Assembly: GCA_963850205.1 (NCBI GenBank)
Contig: CAWKKJ010000014.1
Location: 1-64,000, forward strand
From: JACVRW01 sp963850205
GTDB lineage: Bacteria; Actinomycetota; Thermoleophilia; Solirubrobacterales; Thermoleophilaceae
DNA: 64,000 bases
Direction of reading: 5' to 3'
The notes beneath the pieces were generated by a model. That model worked only from the letters and a program-made list of their open reading frames with translations, was not told where the DNA came from and ran no database searches. The position numbers and the translations under genes are program-made. Of the stretch, positions 26,343 to 35,344 are shown in pieces. Positions within the stretch are counted from its first letter, which is position 1; the number at the start of each line of letters is the position of its first letter.

Positions 26343-27647
26343 TCAGCCCGGCCCGGCGCCCGCCAGCACCCTGGCCTTCTGTTGGTCGTACTCGGCGGGG
26401 TTCAGGAGCCCCGTCTCGCGCAGCCGTCCCAGCCGCTCGAGCTCCTCCAGCGTCGGGTCGGGGCCGCGACGGCGCGCCGCGCGGCGCGCCCACCAGGCGC
26501 GCAGGCTCTTCCAGGCGTGGCCTCGCGGGGCGTCGGGGAACTCGCGGGCGGTCTGGCGGCGCAGGGCCTCGACACCGAGCGCGAGCAGGCCGATCAGCAC
26601 GAGAGCGGGAATTACCTGGCGGAACGCCGGAGTGGGAGCCCAGGCGATGAGCAGCAGCACGATCACACCGAACCCGCCCCAGGCCCAGCGCGGCTCGCGC
26701 AGGTAGGGAGCCAGCGCGCGGCGTACCGCGACCGCCCAGCCGGTAGGTCCGGCCAGCCAGGCCGCGATCATGATCACGGCGCCGTAGATGATGGTCGCGG
26801 TGGCCGCCTCGACCAGGAGCGAGGTGCCGATGTCCCAGGCCGCCTGCGCGGCCGGCTGGACGGACGCGGTCGTGGCGAGCGCATCCACCACCGCACCGCC
26901 GGCAACCTTGCGCGCCACGAGCACGGCCGCCCCGGCGAACAGCAGGCCGATCCCGCAGGACCGCAGGGCCTGTCGCCGCCGACCGGTCGCGAGGAAGACC
27001 GCGAGCGCGTACAGGGCCAGCGCCAGCACCACGAAGACGATCGCCAGCGTCTTCAGGAGCCAGACGGCGTCCTGGGCCAGCTTGAGCTGATCGGACTTCA
27101 GCAGGACGATCTGGCTGGCGTCCGAAGGGAGCTTCTGCTCCACGCGCCCGCCGACCCCCAGGTTGCTCTGCGTCTGGCCCAGCAGCGACTTGAGGTCGAG
27201 GGTCACCTCTCCGCCGCTGGTCGAAAGGACGTCGCCGCCGCCCTCCACCACCTGGAGCAACCTGCTCTGAGCGCGCCGGTTGGCCTCCTCCCAGAGCCGC
27301 TGCGGCACCGGCCGCTGCAGCAGGCGGTTCACGCCGTTCTCGGCAAGGGTGCGCAGCCCGCCGGCGGCGGGCCCGGCCAGCGCCTGGGCGCCCTGGGGCC
27401 GGAGGATCTGAGCGAAGACCTGCTCGAGGTTCTGCTGCACGTCCACGTTGGCGTACAGCTCGTCGACCAGGAAGCCCGAGACCTGGGTCCGGATCGCGTC
27501 GTCCTCGAGCAGCTCGCTGCTGGTCTCGGCCCAGTTGTCGGTGTCGAGCAGCTGCCGGTTGGCCCACAGGGCGAAGATGGCCAGGAAGGCAAACAGGGAC
27601 GCGACGACGACCAGCGCGATCGCGGCCCCGCGCCGGCCCGCGCTCAT
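26343..27647 (-). CDS. Membrane protein with C-terminal SHOCT domain
   Basis: This is a 434-residue integral membrane protein. It has an N-terminal helix (AIALVVVASLFAFLAIFALW), a large extracytoplasmic region of about 150 residues and then six or so helices (for example TLAIVFVVLALALYALAVFL and WGGFGVIVLLLIAWAP). It ends in a basic linker and a SHOCT segment (LEELERLGRLRETGLLNPAE, then YDQQKARVLAG). SHOCT domains are short oligomerisation or targeting tails. The ATG overlaps the regulator stop (ATGA), so it is co-transcribed with the MalT-like gene. The role is unknown. Confidence 0.72.
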   Translation of the reverse strand: MSAGRRGAAIALVVVASLFAFLAIFALWANRQLLDTDNWAETSSELLEDDAIRTQVSGFLVDELYANVDVQQNLEQVFAQILRPQGAQALAGPAAGGLRTLAENGVNRLLQRPVPQRLWEEANRRAQSRLLQVVEGGGDVLSTSGGEVTLDLKSLLGQTQSNLGVGGRVEQKLPSDASQIVLLKSDQLKLAQDAVWLLKTLAIVFVVLALALYALAVFLATGRRRQALRSCGIGLLFAGAAVLVARKVAGGAVVDALATTASVQPAAQAAWDIGTSLLVEAATATIIYGAVIMIAAWLAGPTGWAVAVRRALAPYLREPRWAWGGFGVIVLLLIAWAPTPAFRQVIPALVLIGLLALGVEALRRQTAREFPDAPRGHAWKSLRAWWARRAARRRGPDPTLEELERLGRLRETGLLNPAEYDQQKARVLAGAGPG

Positions 27648-29965
27648 CCCGCCGCCTCCGGCTCGACGAGCGCGGCGCCGCGGGCGAGTTCCACGGCCTC
27701 GCCGCGCGAGGACACGCCCAGCTTGCGGTAGATCGCCCGGGCGTGCGTCTTCACCGTGTTGGAGGACACGTACAGGCGGTCGGCGATCTCACGGAAGCAG
27801 AGGTGGCTGGGGAGGTAGCCCAGCACACGCAGCTCCGCCGCGGTGAGGGACCACTCCGCCGCGGCGTCCTCGCAGGCCGAGCGCTCGATCAGGGCTTGGG
27901 CGTTCACCAGCATGGCCTCGAGCACCCCGGCGTCGGGACAGCGGCGCAGGGCCACCTGGGCCTCGGTCAGGAGCTGCGCCGCGGCGGCCGGCACGCCCGT
28001 GCGGGCCGCCGCGTCCGCCAGCAGGATCCGGCACTCGGCGTCGTACCAGGGAGTCGGGTCGGTGAAGCGAGCGAGCAGCTCCCGTGCATGCCGAAGATCG
28101 GCGGCCGCCTCCACGCTCGTGCCCGTCTGCGCGCGCAGCGCTGCGGACACGGAGAACACCAGCGCAACGGTGGGGGAGTCGCTCAGCTCCGAGCGCTCGA
28201 CCTGGGCCCGGGCGCGCGCGACGAGCACGGAGGCCCTCTCGGTGTCTCCCGCCTCCGCGCTCGCGAGGGCGAGCTGGGCGAGACAGAGCGCCTGGACCAT
28301 CGGCGCGCGCGAAGCCGCGCGATGGCCCGCGGTCTCCAGTTCGAGCCGGGCCTCCTCGGGCTCGCCACCGAGCTGGAGGGAGATCCCACGCAGAAGGCCG
28401 CAGAGAGCCCGCCAGGGGCTCTTGGGCTCGAGGAGAGCATCGGCGCGCGCCGCGTCGGCGCCCATCTGGCCCACCCCGTCGCGCCCGGTCCAGGCTCGCA
28501 TCAGGGCCACTCCGGCGTCGACGGGGTTGCGCCGCCCTGCGGGGCGCTGAGCGCCTCGGCCGGCGGCGGCGACCGACGTCCAGCGCTCCGCCTCGTCGAG
28601 AGCTCCGCGGGCGAGTGAGCCGGCCGCGGCGGTCAGGGCCAGGAGCGGGGTGTCCGACAGCTGCTCGTCGCTGAAACAGGCGAGCGCTGACCGGATGCTC
28701 TCCTCGCGTCCCTGCGCGAGGCGCTCGATCGCGCAACCCCACAGCAGGCGTCCCGCTCGCGGCAGGTCGGCCGCCTGGATCGCGTGCGCCAGCGCGCCGT
28801 CGGTGTCGCCCTCGACACCGAGCCTGCTGCTCGCTCGCCGGTGCAGGCAGGCGGCTCGGTCCGGGTCGGCGCGGGACAGCTGCGAGCGCAGAACGTCGGC
28901 GAAGAGCGGGTTGTAGCGATAGCCGGCCCGGTTGCGGTCGAGGACCTCGAGGGGCAGGCCCGTGTGCGTGAGGGCCTCGAGCTCGTCGGCCGAGCCGGAG
29001 CGCTCGAGCACGGCATCGCACAACTGCGCCGACAGCCGCTCGAGGATCGAGGTCCGCATCAGGAACTCCCTGCGCCTCGGCGGCAGCCCGGCGAGCAGCT
29101 CCTCGTTGATGTAGTCGGCCACGTAGCGGTCGTCGCCGGAGAAGGTCTCGGCGCGCGCGCCCGGTCCCTGATCGGAGAGCGACAGCGCCGCCAGGTAGAG
29201 CCCCGCGGGCCAGCCTCCGGTGCGCTGGACGAGCGCCAGCACCTCGTCCGGTTCGGGCGCGACGCCGGCCGCTCGCAGCAGGGCGGCCGCCTCCGACCTG
29301 GTCATCGCCAGGTCGGATGAGCGGAGCTCGATCGAGCTCCGGTGGGTTCGCAGGCGCCCTACGGGAAGGCCGGCGTCGCCGCGAGCCGCCACCGCGATCT
29401 GCGAGCCGGGGCCTAGCGCCTGACTGACCGTCTCCAGAACCGGCCACACCGCCGGCGCCGGCAGCACGTGCAGGTCGTCGATCGCCAGCACGACCGGGCG
29501 CGCTCTCTTGTCCAGCGCCCTGACCAGGCGCTGGAGCGCCACGTCCGCGGCGTCGTGGCGGCCCGAGGTCAGAGCCTCGAAGACCTCCCAGCCGAGGGGC
29601 TCGATGCTTTCGAGGGCGGCGGCGATGGCCGACAGCAGCTCGAGCCGGTCGCGGTGGGCGCGGGTGAGCGTGACCCGGGCGAACGGACGGGCGTCGCGGG
29701 CCGCCCATTCGGCCAGGAGCGTCGTCTTGCCGTACCCCGCCGGCGCGATCACGAGCGCCACGGGTCGCCCCTGCGACTGAATCAGCCGGCGTACCAGCCG
29801 CTCGCGACCGACCAGTCCGGCCTGCGGCGGGGGCGGCTGGATGTCGGGCACCGGCCGGAGGAGGGCGACGGTGCTCTCGGTCCCGGGCGCTCGCTCGTCC
29901 TCCCAGACAGCGGTCAGGGCTTGGGCCACGAGGCGGAGCGTCTCACCGGAAGCCGGGCCGGGCAA
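27644..29965 (-). CDS. MalT-like LuxR family transcriptional regulator
   Basis: This signal-transduction ATPase has up to 773 residues. Walker A is APAGYGKTT at residues 74-82, followed by a Walker-B-like VVLAIDDLHVLP and a winged-helix/sensor region (GGWPAGLYLAALSLSD). A TPR-like helical array comes next, and a C-terminal LuxR helix-turn-helix (LTAAELRVLGYLPSHLCFRE…VSSNTVKTHARAIYRKL). Architecturally it matches MalT and related ATP-dependent activators. The frame starts at a TTG (29965); an in-frame GTG at 29929 is an alternative. It is divergent from the receiver gene at 30077, with a 17-bp palindrome between them. Confidence 0.9.
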   Translation of the reverse strand: MPGPASGETLRLVAQALTAVWEDERAPGTESTVALLRPVPDIQPPPPQAGLVGRERLVRRLIQSQGRPVALVIAPAGYGKTTLLAEWAARDARPFARVTLTRAHRDRLELLSAIAAALESIEPLGWEVFEALTSGRHDAADVALQRLVRALDKRARPVVLAIDDLHVLPAPAVWPVLETVSQALGPGSQIAVAARGDAGLPVGRLRTHRSSIELRSSDLAMTRSEAAALLRAAGVAPEPDEVLALVQRTGGWPAGLYLAALSLSDQGPGARAETFSGDDRYVADYINEELLAGLPPRRREFLMRTSILERLSAQLCDAVLERSGSADELEALTHTGLPLEVLDRNRAGYRYNPLFADVLRSQLSRADPDRAACLHRRASSRLGVEGDTDGALAHAIQAADLPRAGRLLWGCAIERLAQGREESIRSALACFSDEQLSDTPLLALTAAAGSLARGALDEAERWTSVAAAGRGAQRPAGRRNPVDAGVALMRAWTGRDGVGQMGADAARADALLEPKSPWRALCGLLRGISLQLGGEPEEARLELETAGHRAASRAPMVQALCLAQLALASAEAGDTERASVLVARARAQVERSELSDSPTVALVFSVSAALRAQTGTSVEAAADLRHARELLARFTDPTPWYDAECRILLADAAARTGVPAAAAQLLTEAQVALRRCPDAGVLEAMLVNAQALIERSACEDAAAEWSLTAAELRVLGYLPSHLCFREIADRLYVSSNTVKTHARAIYRKLGVSSRGEAVELARGAALVEPEAAG

Positions 29966-30025
29966 CCCAGCCCGCCTGTCTTGGGCGGTACGGCTGACAC
30001 CCCACCGGAGGGGGCGGCCAGCGCC

Positions 30026-30042
30026 TCATCCCGATCGGATGA
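30026..30042. promoter_or_regulatory. 17-bp inverted repeat, putative operator in the divergent regulator gap
   Basis: TCATCC-CGATC-GGATGA is a perfect palindrome of the TCAYCC-N5-GGRTGA type. It lies between the MalT-like gene and the receiver gene, 34 nt before the latter's ATG. It could serve either gene. Confidence 0.55.
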
Positions 30043-30076
30043 CGCCGGCGCCTGGTGTGACGCCTAGGTTGCGGCC

Positions 30077-30457
30077 ATGAACGGCCGGGACGTCCCGGTG
30101 CTCGCCGTGGACGACCAACCTGTCTTCCTGGACGCCGCCCACGACGTCGTGCTCGCCACCCCGGGCTTCGACTGGGTCGGTGGCGCGGGCTCTGGCGAGG
30201 AGGCCATCGCCGCCATCGAGCAGCTGCACCCGGCGCTCGTCCTGCTCGACGTGCGCATGCCGGGCATGGATGGCTTCGAGACCGCCCAGCGCATCCGCGA
30301 GCGCCATCCCGAGGTTGTGGTGGTGCTCATCTCCGTCGAGGACAGCCGGGCCTTCGCGCCCACCGTCGAGGCCTCGGGTGCGGCCACGCTGGTGAGAAAG
30401 CAGGACCTGAGGCCCAGTGTCCTGCGCGGGCTGTGGGAGGCCTGGGGCAGCCCGTAA
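30077..30457 (+). CDS. Stand-alone response regulator receiver protein
   Basis: This 126-residue receiver domain has no output domain. It shows the acidic pocket (VLAVDDQP), the phosphoacceptor aspartate in LVLLDVRMPGMDG, a serine at the switch position (LISVED) and the lysine in TLVRKQDL. Single-domain receivers pass phosphate on or act by protein contact. It converges on a NarL-type histidine kinase (30480-32297) and lies near a second response regulator (32383-33066), so it may compete for or buffer phosphate from that kinase. A palindromic site lies 34 nt upstream. Confidence 0.88.
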   Translation: MNGRDVPVLAVDDQPVFLDAAHDVVLATPGFDWVGGAGSGEEAIAAIEQLHPALVLLDVRMPGMDGFETAQRIRERHPEVVVVLISVEDSRAFAPTVEASGAATLVRKQDLRPSVLRGLWEAWGSP

Positions 30458-30479
30458 GCCGCCGGCCGCCGGTCACGGT

Positions 30480-32297
30480 CTACGGCACGGGGACCCGCCC
30501 GACCACACGCGTTCCGCTTCCCGGGTGCGACCGGATCTCGAGCTTCCCGCCCACCGCCTCCAGGCGGTCGCGCATGTTCACCAAGCCGTGCCCCAGGGGC
30601 CCGCTCTCCCGGTCGAAGCCGGGGCCGTCGTCTCGCACCTCGAAGCGAAGGTCGCCGTTGCGGTGCAGCTCGATCTGGACCGAGGTCGCCTCGGGCGCGT
30701 GCTTGGCCACGTTCTGCAGTGCTTCTACGCAGCAGAAGTAGGCCGCCGTCTCCACGTCCTCGGGGTAGCGGTCGCTGCCATCGACGTCGACCTGGGTCGG
30801 AACCGGCGACTGGAGGGCGGCGACCTGGATCGCCGCCGACAGCCCCCGGTCCTCGAGCATCGGGGGATAGACGCCGGCGGCGAGCGCACGCAGCTCCTCG
30901 AGGGTTGCGTCCACGTCGCTCCCCAGACGCTGGAGCATCTCCCGGGCGCCGGAGTGGCTGGTGGCCAGCATCTGGTCCGCCAGCCCGAGCCTGATCCGAA
31001 GGGCCACCAGCCGCTGCTGGCCGCCGTCGTGGAGGTCCCGCTCGATGCGGCGGCGCTCGTCGTCGGCGGCCACCAGGATGCGCGCCCGGGAAGCCCGCAG
31101 CTCCGACAGCGACTCCTCGACCTGCGCCGCGAGCCTGCGGTTGTCGTCCCTGACGAAGGCGTAGGTCCCCACCGCCTCGACGAAGGGGCTCTGGTCGCTG
31201 AGCGCGGCGTCGTGGATCACGGCGGCCACGGGCCCCTCGTCGCCGGAGATCACGGTGGCGTGCCGGCTCTCCGGGGGAGGAGGGAGGGCGGTGGGGAGGT
31301 CATCGGCGTCGCGCCAGCCACCGCCGTCCCCGGTGCGCCAGTAGGCCAGCTCGACCGACGGGTCGGAGAGGGCGTCGGCGATGAGGTCGCGGCGATCGGT
31401 CCCCTCGGTCTGCTCCCGGAGCCCGTGGGTGAGCCGCAGCAGCGAGTCGGCGGTATAGATCCGCCAGCGCAAGAGCCCGATCAGGAAGCCGAGGCAGATC
31501 GCCGGCAGCCCCAGGCCGACCGCGGCCGCGCCCACCGCAGCCGCGTCGTCCGCGCCGCCGCGACGCAGGATGATGGCCAGGCCCAGCGCAAACGTTCGCA
31601 ACATCGCGAAGACGAAGACGGGGACGAGCGTGATCCGCATCAGCCGCGTGGCCCCGCGGATACGGAACGCGACCCGCGTGACCACCGCCAGCGTGAGGAG
31701 GACGGTCAGGGCCTCACGGGCCGGGAGCACGAGCGACCCCACCCAGGCCGGCTCCGAGCCGAGGACCGTGAAGGCGTTGCCGGGGCAGCTGGATTCGCAG
31801 GTGGCGAGGGGTGACAGTGCCGGGAAGGCGTCCACGAGCAGTGCGGTGGGGAGGTACAGGACGGCTATGAGCCCTGCCGCAGAGCCGGCGATGATGCGGT
31901 CGACGCGGGTGGTGAGCCGGCCGGAGGGAAAGGCGAGGATCAGGTAGATCAGGCCCGCCTCGACGCCCCAGCCCACCACCCGCCCCGTGCTGTGGAGCAG
32001 CTCGACGTCGGAGGCCGAGAACGAGGCGACGAACCAGGCGATCCCGGCCAGGACCAGCAGGCGCCCGAAACGGGCGTGCGTCCCCTCCCGCCATGCGTAG
32101 ATGCCCACGGCGATCGGCGCTGCCACCGACAGGGCGTGCCGCTCGGCCAGCGCGATCCGGTTGGGCATCCCGCCATCGAGGGCGATCAGGGCGGCCCCGG
32201 CGGCCAGCAGCACCCCGCCGGCTGCCAGGGCAACCGCCCACGACGCACCCAGGGTGCGCGGCTGCGAGGCGCTCTGCCCGGGCCAGCGGGCCGTCAT
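30480..32297 (-). CDS. NarL-type sensor histidine kinase with multi-helix membrane sensor
   Basis: This is a 605-residue kinase from ATG 32297. The N-terminal ~300 residues hold about eight transmembrane helices (for example AGLIYLILAFPSGRL and LPAICLGFLIGLLRWRIY). A linker and the HisKA_3 dimerisation box follow, with phosphoacceptor histidine in RRRIERDLHDGGQQRLVAL. Then come a HATPase region with an N box (CCVEALQNVAKHAP) and a G box (VRDDGPGFDRES and GHGLVNMRDRLEAVGG). It senses an unknown membrane or extracellular cue. The divergent NarL-type regulator, 86 nt away, is its likely partner. Confidence 0.92.
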   Translation of the reverse strand: MTARWPGQSASQPRTLGASWAVALAAGGVLLAAGAALIALDGGMPNRIALAERHALSVAAPIAVGIYAWREGTHARFGRLLVLAGIAWFVASFSASDVELLHSTGRVVGWGVEAGLIYLILAFPSGRLTTRVDRIIAGSAAGLIAVLYLPTALLVDAFPALSPLATCESSCPGNAFTVLGSEPAWVGSLVLPAREALTVLLTLAVVTRVAFRIRGATRLMRITLVPVFVFAMLRTFALGLAIILRRGGADDAAAVGAAAVGLGLPAICLGFLIGLLRWRIYTADSLLRLTHGLREQTEGTDRRDLIADALSDPSVELAYWRTGDGGGWRDADDLPTALPPPPESRHATVISGDEGPVAAVIHDAALSDQSPFVEAVGTYAFVRDDNRRLAAQVEESLSELRASRARILVAADDERRRIERDLHDGGQQRLVALRIRLGLADQMLATSHSGAREMLQRLGSDVDATLEELRALAAGVYPPMLEDRGLSAAIQVAALQSPVPTQVDVDGSDRYPEDVETAAYFCCVEALQNVAKHAPEATSVQIELHRNGDLRFEVRDDGPGFDRESGPLGHGLVNMRDRLEAVGGKLEIRSHPGSGTRVVGRVPVP

Positions 32298-32382
32298 CTC
32301 TCCCACGTCACCGCTGAACCTACGCCCCGAGCCCGAGCACTGTCCAGCGCCAACCGCGCGCGCTCGGCGGTATGGTCGCCTC

Positions 32383-33066
32383 GTGATTCGCGTCGTCCTG
32401 GCCGAGGACAGCTTCATCGTCCGCGAGGGGCTGAGCGAGATCCTGGCCACCCGCACCGGCATCGAGGTGGTGGGCGCCCACAGTGACCTGGAGGCCCTGC
32501 TGGCGGCCGTGGATGCCGACCCGCCCGATGTGGTGGTCACCGACATCAGGATGCCGCCCACCAACAGGGACGAGGGCATACGAGCGGCGGCGGCGCTACG
32601 GGAATCGCACCCCGGGGTCGGCGTGGTGGTGCTGAGCCAGTTCTCCGACCCCAGCTACGTGCTCGCCCTGCTCGAGTCCGGCTCCGACGGCCGTGCCTAC
32701 CTGCTCAAGGAGCGCGTGCACGACGGGCTTCAGCTGGCGAGTGCGATCGAGGCCGTGGCGGCCGGCGGATCGGTGATCGATCCCAAGATCGTCGAGGTGC
32801 TGGTCGCCGCCCGGGCGCGCGCCGCGAGCTCAGAGCTTCAGGAGCTGACCGAGCGCGAGCGCGAGGTGCTCTCGGAGATCGCCCAGGGCAAGAGCAACCT
32901 CGCCATCGCGTCCTCGCTCTTTCTCAGCAAACGCGCCGTGGAGAAGCACATCCACTCGATCTTCATGAAGCTCGGCCTTGCGGGCGAGGTCGAGGTGAGC
33001 AAGCGGGTCAAGGCTGCTCTGCTGTACCTCGCCGACGCCCAGCAGACGACCGAGCACCGGCGCTGA
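32383..33066 (+). CDS. NarL/LuxR-type response regulator
   Basis: This 227-residue protein has a receiver domain (acidic pair in VLAEDSFIVREG, phospho-Asp in VVVTDIRMPPTN, Lys in YLLKERVHDG) and a C-terminal LuxR helix-turn-helix (LTEREREVLSEIAQGKSNLA…LSKRAVEKHIHSIFMKLGL). It starts at a GTG, divergent from the histidine kinase, and the pair should form a two-component system. Candidate targets are genes carrying the shared 17-bp palindrome, including the DUF6325-like gene just downstream, but this is a guess from proximity. Confidence 0.92.
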   Translation: MIRVVLAEDSFIVREGLSEILATRTGIEVVGAHSDLEALLAAVDADPPDVVVTDIRMPPTNRDEGIRAAAALRESHPGVGVVVLSQFSDPSYVLALLESGSDGRAYLLKERVHDGLQLASAIEAVAAGGSVIDPKIVEVLVAARARAASSELQELTEREREVLSEIAQGKSNLAIASSLFLSKRAVEKHIHSIFMKLGLAGEVEVSKRVKAALLYLADAQQTTEHRR

Positions 33067-33079
33067 CGCCGGCCCGGGC

Positions 33080-33349
33080 TCAGGACCCGAGGATCTTGGC
33101 CTTCTCGGCCTCGAATTCCTGCTCGGTCAGCACACCCTGGGCCTTGAGCTCGCCCAGCTGCTTGAGCTGCTCCATGCGGTCGGGTCCGGCGGCGGGGGCA
33201 GCGGGCGGCGGGGGCTCCGCGTAGCCCTGCTGCGGAGCGTCCTGCGCGGACCATTTCTGGGCCTGGCGGCGACTGACGCGGTTCGAGACGTTGGTCGCCG
33301 TCCCGGCGATCACGGCCGTGCGGGCCATTCCTCGTAGCAAGCCTGGCAT
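33080..33349 (-). CDS. Small SHOCT domain protein
   Basis: This 89-residue protein has a short N-terminal segment (MPGLLRGMARTAVIAGTATN), a Pro/Ala-rich linker and a C-terminal SHOCT domain (MEQLKQLGELKAQGVLTEQE followed by FEAEKAKIL). It is co-directional with the DUF6325-like gene 12 nt upstream; the two form a compact pair seen in actinobacterial stress loci. The molecular function is unknown. Confidence 0.8.
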   Translation of the reverse strand: MPGLLRGMARTAVIAGTATNVSNRVSRRQAQKWSAQDAPQQGYAEPPPPAAPAAGPDRMEQLKQLGELKAQGVLTEQEFEAEKAKILGS

Positions 33350-33361
33350 CGGAACCTTCCT

Positions 33362-33808
33362 TTACTGGGCCACTTCGGTGGCGTCGAGGACGTCCATCAG
33401 GTCCTGGGCCGGGATCCGCTGGTTGTCGAGCAGCACACCGCCGTTGCGGCGCACCGCTGCGGCGAACGGGGCCGCCCAGCTGTTCTCGTACACGATCATC
33501 ACGGCCGCGGTCCCCGGCTCGAGGGTCTCGGAAGCGGTGGCGACGTCGTCGTCGCCGAGAATGCCCGACGAGGCGCCCTCGAACAGGCGCAGGTCGCCCA
33601 CGCCGCGCTCGTCGAGATCGATGGCCTCGAAGCCCGACCAGGTGCCGTCCTCGTCTTGGATCACGAACAGGACGTCCAGCACACGGATGATGCCGCGCTC
33701 GACCAGGTCGAGGAGCAGCGGAACGGCCTCGCCGGTCATGGGTGCGTCGGCCGGGTAGCCGATCACCACGATGTCGATCGGGCCAAGCTCTTCCTCGTGG
33801 GCTTCCAT
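33362..33808 (-). CDS. DUF6325-like / DUF1269-type small protein
   Basis: This acidic protein of 148 residues begins LGPIDIVVIGYPADAP and contains IIRVLDVLFVIQDEDGTW and VMIVYENSWAAPFAAAVRRN. That pattern matches DUF6325-type proteins of actinobacteria. No transmembrane helix or catalytic motif is evident. It is probably expressed with the SHOCT protein downstream. The perfect 17-bp palindrome at 33871-33887 lies 62 nt upstream of its ATG and is the best candidate operator. Confidence 0.75.
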   Translation of the reverse strand: MEAHEEELGPIDIVVIGYPADAPMTGEAVPLLLDLVERGIIRVLDVLFVIQDEDGTWSGFEAIDLDERGVGDLRLFEGASSGILGDDDVATASETLEPGTAAVMIVYENSWAAPFAAAVRRNGGVLLDNQRIPAQDLMDVLDATEVAQ

Positions 33809-33870
33809 CCAGGCTCCCTTCGTTCGCGTTCGAGCGCCACGAGCCTACGCGGCTCGGCACCCGGGCGGTA

Positions 33871-33887
33871 TCACCCCGACCGGGTGA
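33871..33887. promoter_or_regulatory. 17-bp inverted repeat, putative operator of the DUF6325/SHOCT pair
   Basis: TCACCC-CGACC-GGGTGA is a perfect 6-bp-arm palindrome. It differs from the 30026 copy only by Y/R swaps that keep the pairing, so both arms change together. Confidence 0.55.
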
Positions 33888-33889
33888 GA

Positions 33890-34751
33890 TGAAAACCGAA
33901 GACGAGATTCGCTAGGCGCGGCCGGGTGAAGCGCCCCAACCAGAGGGCCTGCGGCGCATCATCGACGCCGCCGTGGCCGAGGGCGCGGTGCCGGTGCTCA
34001 CCGTCCTGCGCGCCGAGTCGACCGAGTGCGGCCCCACCTACGTCGCCGGCGGCCGCCGCGAAGGACCGTGCCACCCGCGCCTGGTACGACCGGCTGGCCC
34101 GGGCCATAGGCGGCGACCCGGGTGGTGATCGCCTTCGAGCCCGACTCCCTCGCCACCATCAACTGCCTGGCGGGCAGCCGACGCGACGACCGTCTGCGTC
34201 TGCTGCGCTACGGGGTGAAGGCCCTCTCCCGGCTGCCCCGGACCACCGTGTACCTCGAAGCGGGCGCCTCCGACTGGGAGCCCGCCCGGCGCACGGCGCG
34301 CAAGCTGCGAGCCATCGGCATCGGCCGGGTGGGTGGCTTCATGCTCAACGCCACGCACCAGGACTGGACCGCGGCCAACATCAGGCACGGCCTCAGGATC
34401 TCGCGCCTTGTCGGCGGCAACCACTTCGTGATCAACACCGCCGAGAACGGGCGCGGGCCGGTTCACTACTACCGCGCCAACGGCCGGCGGATCACCGTCT
34501 GGTGCAATCCCGGGCTGCGTGGCCTCGGACCACCGCCCACGACCGACACATCCCATCCGAGGGTGGACGCCCACCTGTGGATCAACCGGCCCGGGTACGC
34601 CCAGTCCTGCCACGGACGGCGCATCGGCTGGTTCCTGCCCCGGGCGCTCAGCTACGCCCGTCTGGCGACCGACTGGGAGCGGCCCCCGGCCGGTACCCGC
34701 CGCGGGCACACGAGGCGCTACCCGCCGCGCGCGTGCGGCATCCCCCGCTGA
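33890..34751 (+). pseudogene. Decayed GH6 family glycosidase (cellulase-like)
   Basis: Three reading frames in succession give GH6 sequence. The first is RRIIDAAVAEGAVPVLTVLR with ESTECGPTYVAGGRR, the second is RATRAWYDRLARAIGGD, and the third runs from about 34121 (VVIAFEPDSLATINCLAG, YLEAGASDWEPA, GGNHFVINTAENGRGP, VDAHLWINRPGYAQSCHG) to the stop at 34751. The third frame, open for 210 codons from 34122, holds most of the barrel. At least two frameshifts (near 34063 and 34120) and the missing signal peptide and N-terminus argue for a pseudogene of a secreted endoglucanase or cellobiohydrolase. Sequencing indels are the alternative. Confidence 0.75.
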
Positions 34752-34752
34752 C

Positions 34753-35241
34753 TCAGCGCTCGCCGAGAACCTCGTTGATCCGTTCCAGCATCTTCTGCTC
34801 CCCTTCGCTCACGCGCTCGGCGTGAAAGCCCATGAACCCGCCCTCCTTGGCGGCGTCGGCCGCGCCCTGGGCCGCCCTGAGCAGCCACTCCCGGAAGGCC
34901 GCTGCCTCCTCGGGAGTCGCCTTCTCGGTCACGAGCCGGTTGGCCTCGGAGAGCTCGGCCAGGATCTCCTGCCCGGCGGCCGCGCCCTTCGGCTTGAAGT
35001 CGCCCACCGGGTTCTTGCGCTGTCGCGCCTGTTCAGCCACGTCCTTGGCCAGCGCGTCCACCAGTTCCCCCTGACCGCCGGTCTTGGCCACGTCCAGCAC
35101 GGTCTTCACGGTGGCCATGGACTCCTTCATCGCCTCGATGGGCCCGCCGGGGTCGGCCAGGGTGATGGCCATGCCGGCGACGATCGGCGCCCGCCGCAGC
35201 CGGGCCCACTCTTCATCGCTGAAATCCGCCTGTGTGGTCAT
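34753..35241 (-). CDS. Conserved hypothetical protein
   Basis: This 162-residue soluble, mostly helical protein starts at ATG 35241 (MTTQADFSDEEWARLRRAP). It contains IVAGMAITLADPGGPIEAMK, repeated Ala/Glu-rich helices and a C-terminal GGFMGFHAERVSEGEQKML. Similar proteins with the opening FSDEEWxxLxxAP occur in actinobacteria and cyanobacteria without known function. It is a single gene between the GH6 pseudogene and the divergent FUSC-family gene. The in-frame extension to 35439 overlaps that gene and was rejected. Confidence 0.7.
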   Translation of the reverse strand: MTTQADFSDEEWARLRRAPIVAGMAITLADPGGPIEAMKESMATVKTVLDVAKTGGQGELVDALAKDVAEQARQRKNPVGDFKPKGAAAGQEILAELSEANRLVTEKATPEEAAAFREWLLRAAQGAADAAKEGGFMGFHAERVSEGEQKMLERINEVLGER

Positions 35242-35344
35242 GCTCACACAGTAGGAGGTAACGGAGTGGCTCGGGGTTTGTAAGTTCAGAAGGGGGAGGG
35301 CGTTCTCGGATTCGACACGTGCGGCCCGTGGGCCGGACGAGATC

